Assembly (NCBI RefSeq): GCF_020786625.1
Contig: NZ_JAJGRC010000001.1
Coordinates: 806,001 to 870,000, forward strand
Direction of reading: 5' to 3'
DNA: 64,000 nt
From: Salinicoccus sp. RF5
GTDB lineage: Bacteria > Bacillota > Bacilli > Staphylococcales > Salinicoccaceae
In this document: positions 42,439 through 50,362 of the stretch, in pieces
Position numbering within the stretch: position 1 is the stretch's first letter
Layout: each line of letters opens with the position of its first letter
The notes under the pieces: generated by a model
The model's database searches: none
What the model was told of the DNA's origin: nothing
Seen by the model: only the letters and a program-made list of their open reading frames with translations
Translations under genes and position numbers: made by a program

Positions 42439-42640
42439 AAAAAAATCCCCTGTGAACGGGGGACAATCCGTCCAAAGGGGCAGACAACGCATCAGGGTGC
42501 ATTGAAACCAGTTGATATTTGCAAGGGATCTTGGGGGGCATCAGATATCCGGAGGTGGATCTGATGCTGATTCCATCATATCAACGGAATGTTGATATCC
42601 TTTTAAGGAAAAGTAAAGATTCTGTTTAGATGAATGCCCT
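42439..42640 (-). ncRNA. Candidate small RNA or structured 3' region (C-rich, switch-like helices)
   Basis: About 200 nt between convergent genes. On the minus strand it ends in TCCCC...GGGGA and TTTTTTTA (42,439-42,462), a terminator 180 nt beyond the methyltransferase stop. Within it GCATCAGAT (42,538-42,546) pairs with ATCTGATGC (42,559-42,567). GTTGATAT occurs at 42,511-42,518 and 42,591-42,598, and both can pair with ATATCAAC at 42,578-42,585, so two alternative folds exist. Several CCC-rich loops resemble staphylococcal sRNAs. No promoter was identified. Confidence 0.45.
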
Positions 42641-43300
42641 CTACTTCACGACCCCCATCAGGAAGCCGTCATAACCCTTCTGTCCGACGGTCTGTATGGC
42701 CGTCGATTCGATGCGTCCGTCGTGTTCCAGCATATCGAACATCTGACGGATGTATGGGATTGACTGTGTTTCAGTATCGTCGATGATCCGCCCACGCCGG
42801 ACCACATTGTCGACGATGATGACGCTGCCCTTGTGGGAGAACTTGAGCGCCCATTTGAGGTACTCCACATTGTTCTCCTTATCGGCATCGATGAAGATGA
42901 GGTCGAAACGCGCATATCCACGTTCCATCAGCTTCGGCAGCCGATCCAGCGCCTCCCCCTCAATGACATCCACAGGTGCCGCAAGCGCCGCTGAAGCGAT
43001 GTTCCGCCGCGCCACTTCCGCATGATTCGGATCCGCTTCAATCGTCGCCATGCGCCCGTCCTCCGGCAGCGCACGGGCAAGCCATACGGTACTGAACCCG
43101 CCGAGAGTGCCGATTTCAAGGATGGATTCGGCATCCACCATCTTCGCCATCAGATACAGCATCTTGCCATGTGCCTTCGACACTTCGATCTGCCGCATGC
43201 CGGCATCATCGGTCTCTTTCAGTATGTGATCCATAGTGTCGTCCGTCGTCTTGAGCTTCTTTTCGAAATATTCATCGACTGCTTTCCATGTCTCTTCCAT
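42641..43300 (-). CDS. O-methyltransferase (class I, SAM-dependent)
   Basis: 219 residues from the ATG at 43,300; GGAGG is 8 nt upstream, and the frame extends to 43,333 without need. The caffeoyl-CoA O-methyltransferase-type fold shows ILEIGTLGGFSTVWLARALP (SAM motif I, about 60-79), IEADPNHAEVARRN, and FIDADKENNVEYLKWA with metal-binding Asp residues, then IIVDNVVRRGR. The substrate, perhaps a small phenol or catechol, is unknown. Confidence 0.9.
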   Translation of the reverse strand: MEETWKAVDEYFEKKLKTTDDTMDHILKETDDAGMRQIEVSKAHGKMLYLMAKMVDAESILEIGTLGGFSTVWLARALPEDGRMATIEADPNHAEVARRNIASAALAAPVDVIEGEALDRLPKLMERGYARFDLIFIDADKENNVEYLKWALKFSHKGSVIIVDNVVRRGRIIDDTETQSIPYIRQMFDMLEHDGRIESTAIQTVGQKGYDGFLMGVVK

Positions 43301-43379
43301 TTTCCGAGCCTCCATCATTTCATTTTTCCCCATTTACCCGTGCAGACGGGTACAGGAAACTCGAAATTTTCCCACTGAA

Positions 43380-44639
43380 TCAATTTTTTTCAGGATTCAT
43401 CATGTAAAGTGCCGGTATGAGGCCGAGTGCAAGCACGCCGCCGGAAATCGACAGGAAGCCGAAGCCCGCCCCAGCAGCGACGACACCCGACATCGCGCCG
43501 CCGGCAGCTCCGGAGAGTGCGATCAGCACATCCACCGTCCCCTGCGTCTTCGCGCGGGAGTGCGGTGCCGTCGCATCGACGAGGATCGTCGTACCGCTGA
43601 TCAGTCCAAGGTTCCATCCGACACCGAGCAGTGTCAGCGAGATGGCCATCATGGCAAACGACTCTCCCGGCGCCGCCGCTGCAATGATGCCTGAGATCAG
43701 CAGGATGATGGCCGCCGCAATCGTCATCGCCACCCGGCCGATCTTGTCGACCAGTATGCCGGTGAAGAGCGACGGCAGATACATGCCTGCAATATGGAAA
43801 CCGATGACCATGCCGATGGCACCGAGGTCGTGGCCGTGGTGTCCCATATGTACAGGCGTCATCGTCATCACCGCAACCATGACGATCTGCGTCACGACCA
43901 TGATGAGGGCGGCAAGCATGATGCCGCGATGATCGTTCTCCGTCCGCTCCGTCGCGTCGAATGTCCCGGCCCTTTGCCGTTCCGCTTCAAGCACCTGGGC
44001 CACTTTGAATGGGTCCGGACGCAGGAAGAAGGTCAGGATCAGACCCGCCGTGACGAACGCCACGCCCGCAAGGATGAACGGCCCTGCGAGTTCCGGTACA
44101 TTGATCATCCGGGCAAAATCACCCATGACTTCAACGAGGTTCGGCCCCGCCACGGCCCCAAGCGTCGTACTGACCATGGCGATGCTGACGGAAGTCGCCC
44201 GCTGGTGCTTCTCAGCCAGGTCCGTCCCTGCAGAGCGTGCCTGCAGGTTCGTCGCCGTCCCCGCACCATAGATGAAGAACGAGATGAACAGGAGCAGCGG
44301 GCTCTCGATGATCGCAGCCAGAACGACACCCGCCGCCCCAAGCCCGCCGGCCATGAATCCTGCCGCAAGGCCCGTCCGGCGTCCCATCCGCTGTGACAAC
44401 CGTCCGACGAGGAAGGCAGCCAGTGCCGATCCGAGCGTAAACAGGCCGACCGGCAATCCCGCAAGCGAATCCGTACCCAGCATGTCCTGAGCCAGTAGTG
44501 CGCCCACCGTGATGCCTGCAGCCAGTCCCGCGCCGCCGAAGATCTGTGAGATGACGACCACCAGAAGCGTCCGTCTGTACAGCCGTGCCTTCTTCTCAGG
44601 GTCATCTATGTATATATTGAGATCGTGGCCTTTATTCAT
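43380..44639 (-). CDS. MFS transporter
   Basis: 419 residues from the ATG at 44,639 (GGTGG 5 nt upstream; the frame begins at 44,690). Twelve hydrophobic helices. The N-terminus MNKGHDLNIYIDDPEKKARLYRR is cytosolic, then FLVGRLSQRMGRRTGLAAG is the loop 2-3 MFS motif. An analogous motif in the second half, VDKIGRVAMT, follows. Probably a drug or metabolite efflux pump; the substrate is not predictable. It is 79 nt upstream of the methyltransferase gene and may form a unit with it. Confidence 0.88.
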   Translation of the reverse strand: MNKGHDLNIYIDDPEKKARLYRRTLLVVVISQIFGGAGLAAGITVGALLAQDMLGTDSLAGLPVGLFTLGSALAAFLVGRLSQRMGRRTGLAAGFMAGGLGAAGVVLAAIIESPLLLFISFFIYGAGTATNLQARSAGTDLAEKHQRATSVSIAMVSTTLGAVAGPNLVEVMGDFARMINVPELAGPFILAGVAFVTAGLILTFFLRPDPFKVAQVLEAERQRAGTFDATERTENDHRGIMLAALIMVVTQIVMVAVMTMTPVHMGHHGHDLGAIGMVIGFHIAGMYLPSLFTGILVDKIGRVAMTIAAAIILLISGIIAAAAPGESFAMMAISLTLLGVGWNLGLISGTTILVDATAPHSRAKTQGTVDVLIALSGAAGGAMSGVVAAGAGFGFLSISGGVLALGLIPALYMMNPEKN

Positions 44640-44663
44640 ATGTTCCACCGCTTTCATAAAATA

Positions 44664-44688
44664 AAGGAAGCGCCTGCTACGCTCCCCC
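44664..44688 (-). terminator. Hairpin after the DinB-like gene
   Basis: On the minus strand GGGAGCG pairs with CGCTTCC around AGCAGG-like loop bases, followed by TTTATTTTA. Confidence 0.55.
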
Positions 44689-44697
44689 ATCCGTCTA

Positions 44698-45210
44698 TCA
44701 TTTCAAGTATTCCTCGGATTTCCCCTTCGGGATGCTCAGCGACTGCCAGTCCTCCCCTTTGATCTGCTTGCCGATGAACATCATCTGCCCGATGTGCGTC
44801 GCATAATGTGAATGCTGCCGCTCCAGAGCCTCCAGGATCGTATGGTCCTCACCCCGGATCTTCTGGGTGCGCAGAAGATCATCCACAGTGAAGCTGTTCA
44901 GCGCGTTGAAGAACACCTGCCAGCCATCTTCCCACGCAGCCATCACATCCGCTTTTGAATTGAGGTCATCCTCGAATTCATCATCCCGTCCGCGGTCCGC
45001 CTTCTCCCCGTCTGATGTGAACACATCCGTCCAGCGCGAATACATGTTGCCCCTGAGATGCTTCGCAAGCACCGCAATCGTATTCGATGACTCATTGTAC
45101 CGCCAGTGCATATCATCATCCGACAGCTGATCCAACGTCCGGTCCCCGAGGCGTTTGATCTCCTTGAACCGTGCGCGGATGACGTTCAGGAACTCCTGTT
45201 CAAATTTCAT
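44698..45210 (-). CDS. DinB/YfiT-like metal-dependent enzyme (DUF1572)
   Basis: 170 residues of four-helix DinB-fold type: IRARFKEIKRLGDRTLDQLSDDDMHWR, VLAKHLRGNMYSRWTD, and LERQHSHYATHIGQMMFIGKQ. The three conserved His in the H..H..H arrangement (KHLRG, RQHSHYATHIG) should bind a divalent metal. Such proteins are linked to bacillithiol-dependent detoxification in this phylum, but for DUF1572 the substrate is not settled. Confidence 0.82.
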   Translation of the reverse strand: MKFEQEFLNVIRARFKEIKRLGDRTLDQLSDDDMHWRYNESSNTIAVLAKHLRGNMYSRWTDVFTSDGEKADRGRDDEFEDDLNSKADVMAAWEDGWQVFFNALNSFTVDDLLRTQKIRGEDHTILEALERQHSHYATHIGQMMFIGKQIKGEDWQSLSIPKGKSEEYLK

Positions 45211-45307
45211 GGCGCTCTCCCCTTTGTTTTTGGAAAATTACTACTTTCACTATAGCTGAAATGGAAGCCGTTGCCAATGGTTTGGAAGGATGGGAGGGGG
45301 GAGGCTT

Positions 45308-45380
45308 AATTGTCACTCGTCACATCCGCTAATGACAGTTGGAGGCCCAATTGTCACTGGCCGCACCCACGAACGACAAT
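45308..45380 (+). repeat. Dispersed 41-bp palindromic repeat, two units
   Basis: AATTGTCACTCGTC at 45,308 and AATTGTCACTGGCC at 45,349, 41 bp apart; between them lies TGACAGTTGGAGGCCC. The last half-unit reads CGAACGACAAT. It lies between divergent genes. Confidence 0.85.
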
Positions 45381-45450
45381 AAACCTTCCCACCTATCAAA
45401 ATATCCTGCAAACCGATAAAATGAAGTTAATATGAAAGGGGACGATATAC

Positions 45451-46368
45451 ATGAAAAGACTGCTCGACTGCACCGCTTCCGACTTCCTCAATATGACAGG
45501 CCAGGATCTGAAGCAATCGATCAAGGCAAGTGAGGGCCGGACTATGCTCGCTGAGACAATGGCGACCGTACCACCGCTCTATCCGGATGTGACGAATGCG
45601 GAACTCACCGTGTCATTCGGCGCCGATCTGCTGCTCTTTAACGTTTTCGATGTATTCCATCCTGAAGTCAGGGGCTACACTCCATCAAATCCGGCTCAGG
45701 TCATCCATGAAATAAAAAGACTCACCGGCAGACCGGTCGGCCTCAACCTGGAACCGGTGGACCTCAATGCCGAACAGATTGAAACCTTGGACGCCATTGA
45801 CCGAGGCCGCATCGCTTCAGAGGAGGCACTTGCACAGGCGAAATCGCTCGGCTTCGATTTCATCTGCCTCACCGGCAACCCGAAGACCGGTGTGACGAAC
45901 GTCGAGATCACGAACGCCATCCAGCGTGCACGCGCAGTCTTCGGCAGTGATGCGCTCATCATCGCTGGAAAGATGCATGGTGCCGGTGTGACGAATGAGA
46001 CCGGAAGCGGCATCATCTCGGAATCCGCACTCGATGCCTTCATCGATGCCGGTGCAGACGTCATCCTGATGCCGTCACCTGGAACCGTGCCGGGCATCAC
46101 CACTGAAGATGCACAGAAGTATGTTTCATACGTCCATTCGAAAGGCGCCCTCACCATGCTCACCATCGGAACCAGTCAGGAAGGTGCGGATGAATCGACC
46201 ATCCGTCAGATTGCCCTCGCCGCCAAGATGGCCGGTGCAGACATCCATCATATCGGTGATGCAGGATTCTACGGCATCGCGGTACCTGAGAACATCATGG
46301 CTTATTCCATCACCATCCGGGGGCGCCGCCATACTTATGTACGCATGGCCCGCTCCATCCACCGCTAG
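45451..46368 (+). CDS. TIM-barrel-type protein of unknown function (DUF7916-like)
   Basis: 305 residues, soluble. Alternating strands and helices with repeated VILMPSPGT (about 207-215), FICLTGNPKTGVTN (about 136-149), GAGVTNETGSGIIS and HHIGDAGFYGIAVPENI suggest a TIM barrel. The start MKRLLDCTASDFLNMTGQDL recalls proteins often labelled as haloacid dehalogenase-like or PEP phosphonomutase-like, but no HAD motif (DxDxT) is present. AAAGGGG lies upstream. I cannot assign a reaction. Confidence 0.6.
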   Translation: MKRLLDCTASDFLNMTGQDLKQSIKASEGRTMLAETMATVPPLYPDVTNAELTVSFGADLLLFNVFDVFHPEVRGYTPSNPAQVIHEIKRLTGRPVGLNLEPVDLNAEQIETLDAIDRGRIASEEALAQAKSLGFDFICLTGNPKTGVTNVEITNAIQRARAVFGSDALIIAGKMHGAGVTNETGSGIISESALDAFIDAGADVILMPSPGTVPGITTEDAQKYVSYVHSKGALTMLTIGTSQEGADESTIRQIALAAKMAGADIHHIGDAGFYGIAVPENIMAYSITIRGRRHTYVRMARSIHR

Positions 46369-46485
46369 AATCTCTGGGAGTTGAATGTTTATACTTCTTC
46401 TTCCCGGGTACTTGTATACTAAAAGTAATATATATTTTACATTTAGAAATTTATTTATTACATTTGAATTGAAAGAGGTGATTTC

Positions 46486-46686
46486 TTGGCGAAGAATCTG
46501 AAGATGAAGAGCGCACGTGCCAGCCGGGATCTCACCCAGAAAGCACTGGCCGAACAGGTGGAGGTCAGCCGCCAGACAATCAACTTGATCGAAAAGGGGG
46601 AGTACAATCCTTCATTGGCATTATGCATTAAAATCTGCAAGGCACTTGGATGCACATTGGATGACCTCTTCTGGGATGAATATTAA
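46486..46686 (+). CDS. Small Xre-family transcriptional regulator
   Basis: 66 residues starting with a TTG at 46,486 (GAGGTG upstream). LTQKALAEQVEVSRQTINLIEKGEYNPSLALCIKICKALGCTLDDLFW is a full Xre helix-turn-helix with the conserved second helix SRQTINLIE. No ligand domain is present, as in YozG/YgzD-type regulators. It precedes three membrane-protein genes, and likely controls them. Confidence 0.92.
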   Translation: MAKNLKMKSARASRDLTQKALAEQVEVSRQTINLIEKGEYNPSLALCIKICKALGCTLDDLFWDEY

Positions 46687-46709
46687 TAAGTTAAAGGATG
46701 GAGATTTTC

Positions 46710-47207
46710 ATGGAATATCTGCTCAATCGGTTCATAGGGGATGAACGTGCAAGAAAATCAGCCGGCAAGGCCGCCATCACCACCCTGCTGCTCATGTGGG
46801 CTTATATGATTACCCGCATGCTGCTTGTGGCGATGGGGATATGGGAAACCGACATGGTGATGAACGATCTATACTTTGTCATGCTGTCATTCATCATATT
46901 TACCACCATATCCGTACGTGATGAATCCGATGCGTTGATATATTCTCCAATAGTGAAAAAGGAACTTCCCTATAAGAAAGGCCGTTTCTTTGGCCGTTTT
47001 GGCATCTACTTTATGGAATCCACCATCGGTGCCATCTTTATGACACTTGTTGAACTGCTCGTAAAGAGCCTGGTTGCACGTAGTTTCAGCTTTGATCTTT
47101 TGATGTTCATCAGCAGCATCATTGCCTTCACCATTATCCTAATATTTGTTAACATCGTGTTAGGAGAAATAAGAGTAAGACGCTACCGCAAAATGGAAGA
47201 GGAATAA
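46710..47207 (+). CDS. Membrane protein in the Xre-linked operon
   Basis: 165 residues from the ATG at 46,710 (GGATGGAG 6 nt upstream; an ATG at 46,698 lies inside the site). Four hydrophobic helices with a cytosolic N-terminus and a basic end (RVRRYRKMEEE). ISVRDESDALIYSPIVKKELPYKKGRFFGRFGIYFMESTIG contains a DES and a charged loop. The family is not recognised with certainty; the DUF3021-like or DUF3796-like regulator-linked families are similar in layout. Confidence 0.65.
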   Translation: MEYLLNRFIGDERARKSAGKAAITTLLLMWAYMITRMLLVAMGIWETDMVMNDLYFVMLSFIIFTTISVRDESDALIYSPIVKKELPYKKGRFFGRFGIYFMESTIGAIFMTLVELLVKSLVARSFSFDLLMFISSIIAFTIILIFVNIVLGEIRVRRYRKMEEE

Positions 47208-47220
47208 GGAGGCAACGTCT

Positions 47221-47601
47221 ATCAACAAGGTTCGACCGCTACAGATTATGGGCTATGGTCTTATCGGATTTGCGTTCGTCATGGACCAGTTTCCGCAACT
47301 CCCCTTTGCCACATGGCAGACGCAGCTGATCAATGCGTTATGTATTATTGCGCTGCTCTATATGGTCACAAAGCTCAATGATGGAGACTCGGAGGAAGAG
47401 AAGACAGATTCATGGATGGAGGAACTGAACTATTATTTGTGCATATTCGGCTTTATCACATTCCTGAATCTGATCGGCGGTGAGTCTTCGATCGGTCTGG
47501 ACTTCGCCAGTGAAGGGTTCTGGTTTGCAGCCATTGGAGCATTCATAAAAATCTACGGGACATATGAGGCGGGCCAACGCGCTCGTAGGCAGCTGGACTA
47601 G
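47221..47601 (+). CDS. Small membrane protein, apparent ATC start (copy A)
   Basis: 126 residues if initiated at ATC 47,221, which is 8 nt from AAGGAGG (47,206-47,212). There is no ATG, GTG or TTG between the last upstream stop (47,176) and 47,221; the first ATG in frame is at 47,248 and has no ribosome site. It aligns with the following gene without a gap from the first residue to DQFP. Features: a first helix, MDQFPQLPFATWQT, a loop EEEKTDSWMEEL, then GGESSIGLDFASEGFW. Unknown function. Confidence 0.6.
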   Translation: MNKVRPLQIMGYGLIGFAFVMDQFPQLPFATWQTQLINALCIIALLYMVTKLNDGDSEEEKTDSWMEELNYYLCIFGFITFLNLIGGESSIGLDFASEGFWFAAIGAFIKIYGTYEAGQRARRQLD

Positions 47602-47634
47602 CATCGCATACTATCCAACAAAGGGGATGAGAAC

Positions 47635-48018
47635 ATCACGATTCAAAAGATACTTTCAGCATTTGTAGTCATCATTTTTTCAGTCACCATCATTCTCGAC
47701 CAGTTTCCCCTCCTGCCCTACTCGAACATGCGAACAATTGTCATCCTAGTTGCCGTAATGATCATTTTGGCAATCGCGGGCAGCATATTCGGCCACATGG
47801 ACCGGAAGAAGACAGGGAGGGAACAGGAGGAATCGTGGCATAATGTACTGATTTTCGAATTGTACTTCATATCACTCATACTTATACTGACCCAGCTCGG
47901 CGGGGATTCCCGATTCGGTCTCAATCCGGATTCCGGCCCTTTCTGGATACTTTTGTTCTCAGCCACACTCAGCGTTTTATTTTCCTATCTTCGTCAAAGG
48001 AAGACCACAGAACAGTAG
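47635..48018 (+). CDS. Small membrane protein, apparent ATC start (copy B)
   Basis: 127 residues if initiated at ATC 47,635, 8 nt from GGGG (AAAGGGG). The first in-frame ATG (47,728) would remove the first helix. ATG 47,627 is out of frame and gives only 13 codons. It is a paralogue of copy A: ILDQFPLLPYSNMRT, then EQEESWHNVL, then GGDSRFGLNPDSGPFW. From the ATC to DQFP both copies are exactly 21 residues. Unknown function; likely same operon. Confidence 0.6.
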   Translation: MTIQKILSAFVVIIFSVTIILDQFPLLPYSNMRTIVILVAVMIILAIAGSIFGHMDRKKTGREQEESWHNVLIFELYFISLILILTQLGGDSRFGLNPDSGPFWILLFSATLSVLFSYLRQRKTTEQ

Positions 48019-48019
48019 A

Positions 48020-48054
48020 AATCACAACCGGATCCGGTTGTGATTTCTTTTTTC
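48020..48054 (+). terminator. Terminator of the Xre-linked operon
   Basis: AATCACAACCG and CGGTTGTGATT form a palindrome, followed by TCTTTTTT. It abuts the stop of the convergent small ORF. Confidence 0.88.
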
Positions 48055-48212
48055 TAGCGTATGAACAGGTGTTTAATGAACGTGCCCACCATCCAGAGCC
48101 CAAATTCGATGAAGCCCTCAGGGTGCCTCTGGATTTCAAGCCTTGAAGGCACATAATCATTGTGCGCATGCGTCCCAACGTAGCCATCCGGTCCATTATA
48201 GTTCCGGTGCAT
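48054..48212 (-). CDS. 52-residue small protein, unknown function
   Basis: From the ATG at 48,212, with AAAGGGGG 7 nt upstream (the ATG at 48,218 is too close). Product MHRNYNGPDGYVGTHAHND then YVPSRLEIQRHPEGFIEFG, ending in a hydrophobic stretch. It contains several His and resembles no known family. Strong codon structure and ribosome site argue that it is real despite the size. It is convergent with the ATC-start gene and divergent from the next small gene. Confidence 0.55.
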   Translation of the reverse strand: MHRNYNGPDGYVGTHAHNDYVPSRLEIQRHPEGFIEFGLWMVGTFIKHLFIR

Positions 48213-48323
48213 CCTCATACCCCCTTTGATTCATTATACCCTTTCCTCCGCCATCCAAAAAACAGATTTCAGAAGATTATGTTAAAATATAGAAGAAAAC
48301 CACCATCCATGAAAGGACATCCC

Positions 48324-48500
48324 ATGAACAAAAAATTATTCGGGGACAAGAAAGTCCTCCTCGGCTTTGCGCTATCCTTCCTTCTCAGCATCATCGCCAT
48401 CATACTTGCTGCAAATGACATCGGCTACTGGGTCGTCTGCGTCATCCTGGCATTCATCCTGCTGTTCGCAAGCACCACCAGATTCCAAAAAAGCCAATGA
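48324..48500 (+). CDS. Small two-helix membrane protein
   Basis: 58 residues from the ATG at 48,324 with AAAGGA 6 nt upstream. KKVLLGFALSFLLSIIAIILAANDIGYWVVCVILAFILLFAST gives two transmembrane helices joined by NDIGY. Unknown family. A bidirectional terminator follows. Confidence 0.65.
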   Translation: MNKKLFGDKKVLLGFALSFLLSIIAIILAANDIGYWVVCVILAFILLFASTTRFQKSQ

Positions 48501-48504
48501 ACAC

Positions 48505-48538
48505 AAAAATCTCGGGAGCGGTCTCCCGAGATTTTTTA
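48505..48538. terminator. Bidirectional terminator
   Basis: AATCTCGGGAG and CTCCCGAGATT around a 4-nt loop, with A- and T-runs on both sides. It lies between the small membrane protein and scdA genes. Confidence 0.9.
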
Positions 48539-48544
48539 TACCCC

Positions 48545-49237
48545 TTAGATTGCTCTTCTGACCCGTTCGAACAGTTCGTGATTTTCCAGATGGACATGAT
48601 CGAATGTGTCCTTTTCAAGTTTCTCGAGCCGTGCGTATACCAGCCTGTACGTGCCGCATGCATTCGCGTGCGGCGTAAAGTCGTCTGTAATGTCACGGAT
48701 CTCCTTCAGAATATCTCCCACAGCTTCATGCTCCCCTTCGAGTTCGCTCACATGCGGCCGCACTTTTTCGGCCAGTTCAGGTGTCGGGTGCTCCATGAAT
48801 TCGATGATCATCGGGAATACATTCTGATCCTCGTCCTCCGTATGCTCGACCATTTCATGCTTCAGTGTGCGATACAGCTCCTGGATTCTCACCAGATGCG
48901 GTTCGTTCGATCCATGCTTGCGGGCGAGCTTCGTCACGTATGGTGTCAGGGCGGCGAACTCGTCCATCAGCTCCTGATGGTACCTGTTCTGGATGAACTT
49001 CACGATCCCCTTCTCATCCAAATACTTCGGCTGGATGCCGGCCTCTTCATGCTGCTCGATACTGTTGATCTCTTCAATCATGCCTTCGAGGTCGAGCCCA
49101 CGCTCTTCCACTGCCTGGGATATCGGCATCTTGCCGCCACAACAGTAGTCGATTCTATTTTTCCTGAATATATCTGCACTCTTCGGGATGTCTTTGACGA
49201 TTTCACTGACCCACATTTCACGGTTTACTGTAGTCAT
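48545..49237 (-). CDS. scdA: Iron-sulfur cluster repair di-iron protein ScdA/RIC
   Basis: 230 residues, the ScdA/YtfE length. It repairs Fe-S clusters after nitrosative or oxidative damage and carries a di-iron site. The N-terminal ScdA_N domain holds RKNRIDYCCGGKMPIS (Cys32, Cys33), then the hemerythrin-like part has YHQELMDEFAAL, HEMVEHTEDEDQNVFPMI, LEGEHEAVGDIL and HVHLENHELFERV, the His/Glu ligands. An AGGAGGGT site precedes the ATG, and an NsrR operator lies 19 nt upstream. Confidence 0.95.
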   Translation of the reverse strand: MTTVNREMWVSEIVKDIPKSADIFRKNRIDYCCGGKMPISQAVEERGLDLEGMIEEINSIEQHEEAGIQPKYLDEKGIVKFIQNRYHQELMDEFAALTPYVTKLARKHGSNEPHLVRIQELYRTLKHEMVEHTEDEDQNVFPMIIEFMEHPTPELAEKVRPHVSELEGEHEAVGDILKEIRDITDDFTPHANACGTYRLVYARLEKLEKDTFDHVHLENHELFERVRRAI

Positions 49238-49255
49238 ATTAACCCTCCTGTTTTA

Positions 49256-49278
49256 AACATACATTTTAAATACATGTT
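49256..49278. promoter_or_regulatory. NsrR operator upstream of scdA
   Basis: Near-perfect 23-nt palindrome with arms AACATACATTT and AAATACATGTT around a central T. It has the same core as the hmp operator at 7,083-7,105. Confidence 0.85.
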
Positions 49279-49377
49279 TAATATAACACACTGCACACCT
49301 ATATGAACCATTTCTCAATGTGAAGTATTGAACATTTAGTGACAGCGCTTTATCCGGGAATGAAAGACCTGCCCACT

Positions 49378-49420
49378 CCCCGTCTCCGTGTTTAGACAGA
49401 CGGAGTCGGGGTACATTTTT
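49378..49420 (+). terminator. Terminator-like hairpin in the ppk2 leader
   Basis: CCCCGTCTCCGT pairs with ACGGAGTCGGGG around about 10 nt (one mismatch pair), then TACATTTTTAT. It lies 26 nt before the ppk2 start, so it may attenuate ppk2 or end a short upstream transcript. Confidence 0.6.
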
Positions 49421-49445
49421 ATAAAAAAGACAAAGGAGCATTCTA

Positions 49446-50309
49446 ATGAATATAGATGACTACAGATTGACTGGAGACAAGAAGATAGATCTCACTGAAA
49501 TACCCACTACAGAAGGAAAGACGGATGAAAATGAAAAGATAAGGGACGAAGTCATTCCGCCGCTCGTCGACCGGCTGCAGCTTCTCCATCAGAAGCTGAA
49601 TGCCGAGGAGAAACACGGTATACTCGTCGTCCTGCAGGCACTCGATGCCGCCGGGAAGGATGAATCGATCAGCTACATCTTCTCCAACCTGAATCCGCAG
49701 GGGCTCAAGGTCACCACCTTCGGCAAGCCGACCGAAGTGGAACAGAAGCATGACTACCTATGGCGCATGATGCCCGCACTCCCCGCCCGCGGCGAAGTCG
49801 GCATTTTGAACCGTTCCCATTATGAGGAGGTCATCGCTCCACGCGTGCACGACAATGTGCTGCTCGATGGAGACTACCCGGCAGGTGTCGATGAGGAGTC
49901 CATCTGGCCCATGCGGTACGAACAGATCAAAAACTATGAGAAATACCTTCATGACAACAACATCCACATCGTGAAGTTCTTCTTCAACATGTCGAAGGAC
50001 GAACAGAAAAGACGACTGCTCGAACGCATGAAGGACCCTGATAAACAACACGAATTCTCCTTCTCTGATGTCGAGGAAAGGCAATACTGGGATAAGTATC
50101 AGGAAGTCTTCCAGGATATGCTGAATGAAACATCCACCGAATATTCCCCTTGGTATGTCCTGCCGGCCGATGACGAATGGCATACACGCCGGCTCGTCAA
50201 TGAAGCAATGATCGACCTGATGGAGAAGCTCGATCCGAAGTTCCCGGAAATGACCGGTGAGGAGAAAGAGAAACTCGAGGAGTATATAGAGAAGCTTGAA
50301 AGTGAATAG
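49446..50309 (+). CDS. ppk2: Polyphosphate kinase 2 family protein
   Basis: 287 residues, typical of single-domain PPK2. It transfers phosphate between polyP and nucleotides, likely phosphorylating AMP or ADP (class I or III not resolved). Walker A is ALDAAGKDES (65-74), the acidic Walker B ILNRSHYEEV (120-129), and the lid module MRYEQIKNYEKYLHDNNIHIVKFFFNMSKDEQKRR. AAAGGAGC precedes the ATG. It is isolated, with a terminator-like leader hairpin and a terminator after it. Confidence 0.93.
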   Translation: MNIDDYRLTGDKKIDLTEIPTTEGKTDENEKIRDEVIPPLVDRLQLLHQKLNAEEKHGILVVLQALDAAGKDESISYIFSNLNPQGLKVTTFGKPTEVEQKHDYLWRMMPALPARGEVGILNRSHYEEVIAPRVHDNVLLDGDYPAGVDEESIWPMRYEQIKNYEKYLHDNNIHIVKFFFNMSKDEQKRRLLERMKDPDKQHEFSFSDVEERQYWDKYQEVFQDMLNETSTEYSPWYVLPADDEWHTRRLVNEAMIDLMEKLDPKFPEMTGEEKEKLEEYIEKLESE

Positions 50310-50321
50310 AATTATAAGCAA

Positions 50322-50356
50322 AATCCCCTGGAGAAAGTTTCTCCAGGGGATTTTTG
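50322..50356. terminator. Terminator between ppk2 and the WxL locus
   Basis: AATCCCCTGGAG and CTCCAGGGGATT around 7 nt, with T-runs on both strands. Confidence 0.92.
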
Positions 50357-50362
50357 GTTCTA

